From NCBI RefSeq assembly GCF_039536245.1, contig NZ_BAAAYN010000044.1, forward strand, positions 62,001 through 126,000: a stretch of 64,000 nucleotides of DNA, in the 5' to 3' direction. How positions within the stretch are numbered: position 1 is the stretch's first letter; the number at the start of each line of letters is the position of its first letter. The notes below the pieces were generated by a model. It had not been told where the DNA came from. It worked only from the letters and a program-made list of their open reading frames with translations, and made no database searches. A program made the position numbers and the translations under genes. Positions 62,738-64,000 of this stretch are shown piece after piece. The stretch is from Cryptosporangium minutisporangium (GTDB lineage Bacteria; Actinomycetota; Actinomycetes; Mycobacteriales; Cryptosporangiaceae).

Positions 62738-63760
62738 GTGTCCCGTTTCTCCACCGCTGCGTTCTCCCGGCGGCGTTTCCTCGCCGCCAGTGCGGGGGCC
62801 ACCGCCACGCTTTTGGCGGCTGCCGCGTGCGGCGACAGTGACGACGACACCGCCGATTCGGCCTCTAGCTCCTCCGGTTCCTCCGCCTCCAGTGGTTTCC
62901 CGGTCACGATCGAGCACAAGTTCGGCAGCACCACGGTCGAGAAGGCGCCTGAGCGAGTGGTGTCGCTCGGCTGGGCCGACGCCGACGTCCTGCTCGCGCT
63001 CGGCGTCGTGCCGGTCGGCTTCCTCGACTGGTTCAAGGTGTGGGATGCGGGCGTCGGTCCCTGGGCGCAGGACAAGCTGGGCAGCTCGAAGCCGACCGTG
63101 ATGACCGGTGAGGTGAACTTCGAGAAGGTCGCGTCGCTGCGCCCCGACCTGATCACGTTCGTGCAGTCGGACGGCGCCAAGGCGACGTGGGAGAAGCTCA
63201 AGCAGCTCGCCCCGTCGATCTACGGCCCGGCCGCTGCGCCGGCGTGGGGCGTCACCTGGAAGGACCAGACCGAGTACATAGCGAAGTCGGTGGGCAAGCT
63301 CGCGGACGGACAGAAGCTGATCGATGCCACCGGAGCCGCGTTCGCGAAGGCGAAGGCAGCCAACCCGGAGTTCGCCGGCAAGACCGTCGCAGTCGCCGCG
63401 GCCTACGACGGCAAGTACGGCGCCTACGTCGGCCAGGACGCCCGGGTGCAGTTCATGCAGGCGCTGGGCTTCACCAACTCGCCGAAGCTCGAGGCGCTGA
63501 AGAAAGAGTCGTTCTACATCGACCTCTCCAAGGAGCGGGTCGGCCTGCTCGACGCCGATGTCACGATCGTGTTCGGTCTGGCCAGCACGACGCCGCTAGC
63601 GCAGGACACGGTGCTGCAGTCGATCCCGTCCGCCAAGGCCGGCCGGCTCGTGATCATCGACGATGCCGACCTCGCGAACGCGTTCTCGACCAACAGCGTC
63701 CTGAGCATCCCGTGGACGATCGAGAAGTTCGTGCCGCAGATCAAGAAGGCGCTGGCCTGA
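62738..63760 (+). CDS. Iron-siderophore ABC transporter substrate-binding lipoprotein
   Basis: 340 residues. Twin-arginine-like start (FSRRRFLAASAGATATLLAAAAC, split by the lipobox Cys), a Ser/Asp-rich linker, then a class III periplasmic binding fold (VTIEHKFGSTTVEKAPERVV..., SLRPDLITFV, AYVGQDARVQFM). Strongly like FecB/FepB-type proteins. GTG follows GGAGGG. The iron box just upstream fits. No permease or ATPase genes follow in the window: the next gene is on the other strand. Confidence 0.92.
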   Translation: MSRFSTAAFSRRRFLAASAGATATLLAAAACGDSDDDTADSASSSSGSSASSGFPVTIEHKFGSTTVEKAPERVVSLGWADADVLLALGVVPVGFLDWFKVWDAGVGPWAQDKLGSSKPTVMTGEVNFEKVASLRPDLITFVQSDGAKATWEKLKQLAPSIYGPAAAPAWGVTWKDQTEYIAKSVGKLADGQKLIDATGAAFAKAKAANPEFAGKTVAVAAAYDGKYGAYVGQDARVQFMQALGFTNSPKLEALKKESFYIDLSKERVGLLDADVTIVFGLASTTPLAQDTVLQSIPSAKAGRLVIIDDADLANAFSTNSVLSIPWTIEKFVPQIKKALA

Positions 63761-63774
63761 CGGTGCCTCTCACC

Positions 63775-63801
63775 GGGCCGGGGCCGGTCGTGCCCCGGTC
63801 C
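63775..63801. terminator. Bidirectional hairpin after the siderophore gene
   Basis: 10-bp stem GGGCCGGGGC with GCCCCGGTCC (one G-T pair), 7-base loop, between convergent genes. Confidence 0.7.
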
Positions 63802-63831
63802 GGCGTCCGTTGTCCGCCGCGCGACCTGAGC

Positions 63832-64000
63832 TCAGGCGATCCTGACGTCGGACGCGCCGCGAACGGCGGCGACGACCCGTGCCTCGTCCTCGATCGAAGC
63901 CAGTACCGGCGGGGGCAGCGGGCCGAACGCCTCGACCGTGACCGTCAGGCCCCTTCTCGAGTGGCTCGGCCCGGACACCTTCGCGCGCCAGGCGCCGACG
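63832..64000 (-). CDS. Winged-helix DNA-binding (AlkX/DUF1006-like) protein, C-terminal fragment
   Basis: The last ~55 codons of a minus-strand gene entering from the right. The peptide GAWRAKVSGP...GLTVTVEAFGPLPPPVLA...SDVRIA matches the C-terminal end of winged-helix proteins of the AlkZ/DUF1006 group (G.WR..., L.V..F.PL, ...DVR). The family identity is tentative because only the tail is visible. Confidence 0.55.
   Translation of the reverse strand, partial: VGAWRAKVSGPSHSRRGLTVTVEAFGPLPPPVLASIEDEARVVAAVRGASDVRIA

Overview
The window is about 64 kb of very GC-rich (roughly 70%) actinobacterial chromosome lying next to the replication origin. It opens inside dnaA (minus strand) and runs rpmH-rnpA-yidD-yidC-jag-rsmG-parA-parB and onward. 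The gene order matches two blocks known from Mycobacterium tuberculosis and Streptomyces: the parB-cwlM-trxA-trxB-anti-sigma-sigM-(pseudokinase)-murJ-mutT4-pcnA block, and the ino1-padR-DUF5318-ponA-GT87-rpsF-ssb-rpsR-rplI-dnaB block. Gene content and composition suggest a filamentous actinobacterium of the Frankineae/Cryptosporangium type, but the genus is a guess.

Layout. (1) 1-7.9 kb: origin-proximal housekeeping genes, ending with a ParA that carries an unusually long repeat-bearing N-terminal extension with three parS sites inside the coding sequence, then parB. (2) 7.9-13.3 kb: a decayed stretch with an acyl-CoA dehydrogenase remnant, a GNAT gene, a minus-strand aminotransferase/D-Ala-D-Ala-ligase-type pair and a second GNAT. 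(3) 13.4-26.9 kb: the cell-envelope and redox block. It holds a CwlM-type amidase homologue, thioredoxin and its reductase, SigM with its anti-sigma factor, a membrane pseudokinase, an NlpC/P60 endopeptidase behind a c-di-AMP (ydaO) riboswitch, MurJ, a NUDIX hydrolase, the tRNA nucleotidyltransferase and an MFS transporter. (4) 26.9-44.3 kb: NUDIX and GNAT genes, inositol phosphate synthase, PadR with a palindromic operator, DUF5318, a class A PBP, GT87, an endonuclease IV homologue, the rpsF-ssb-rpsR-rplI operon and dnaB preceded by DnaA-box-like sites. (5) 44.3-64 kb: accessory genes. These are a META-type lipoprotein, a VOC protein, an AraC regulator, DUF4383, a large double zinc-finger protein of unknown function, a degenerate PtsI-like protein, molybdopterin genes (moaC-mog-moeA-moaE on plus, moaA-moaD on minus), an epimerase, an orphan RskA-like protein, an ATPase and a metallophosphoesterase that share an upstream CTAG-type motif, a GT39 protein, a patatin, and a siderophore-binding lipoprotein behind an iron box.

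Functionally the window combines chromosome replication and segregation (dnaA, parABS, ssb, dnaB), envelope synthesis and its control (yidC, cwlM, murJ, pseudokinase, PBP, NlpC/P60 under c-di-AMP), ribosome and RNA maturation (rpmH, rnpA, rsmG, pcnA, S6/S18/L9) and cofactor synthesis (Moco, inositol). Start codons were chosen from Shine-Dalgarno sequences, overlaps and family length. No tRNA, rRNA, CRISPR array or insertion sequence was seen.
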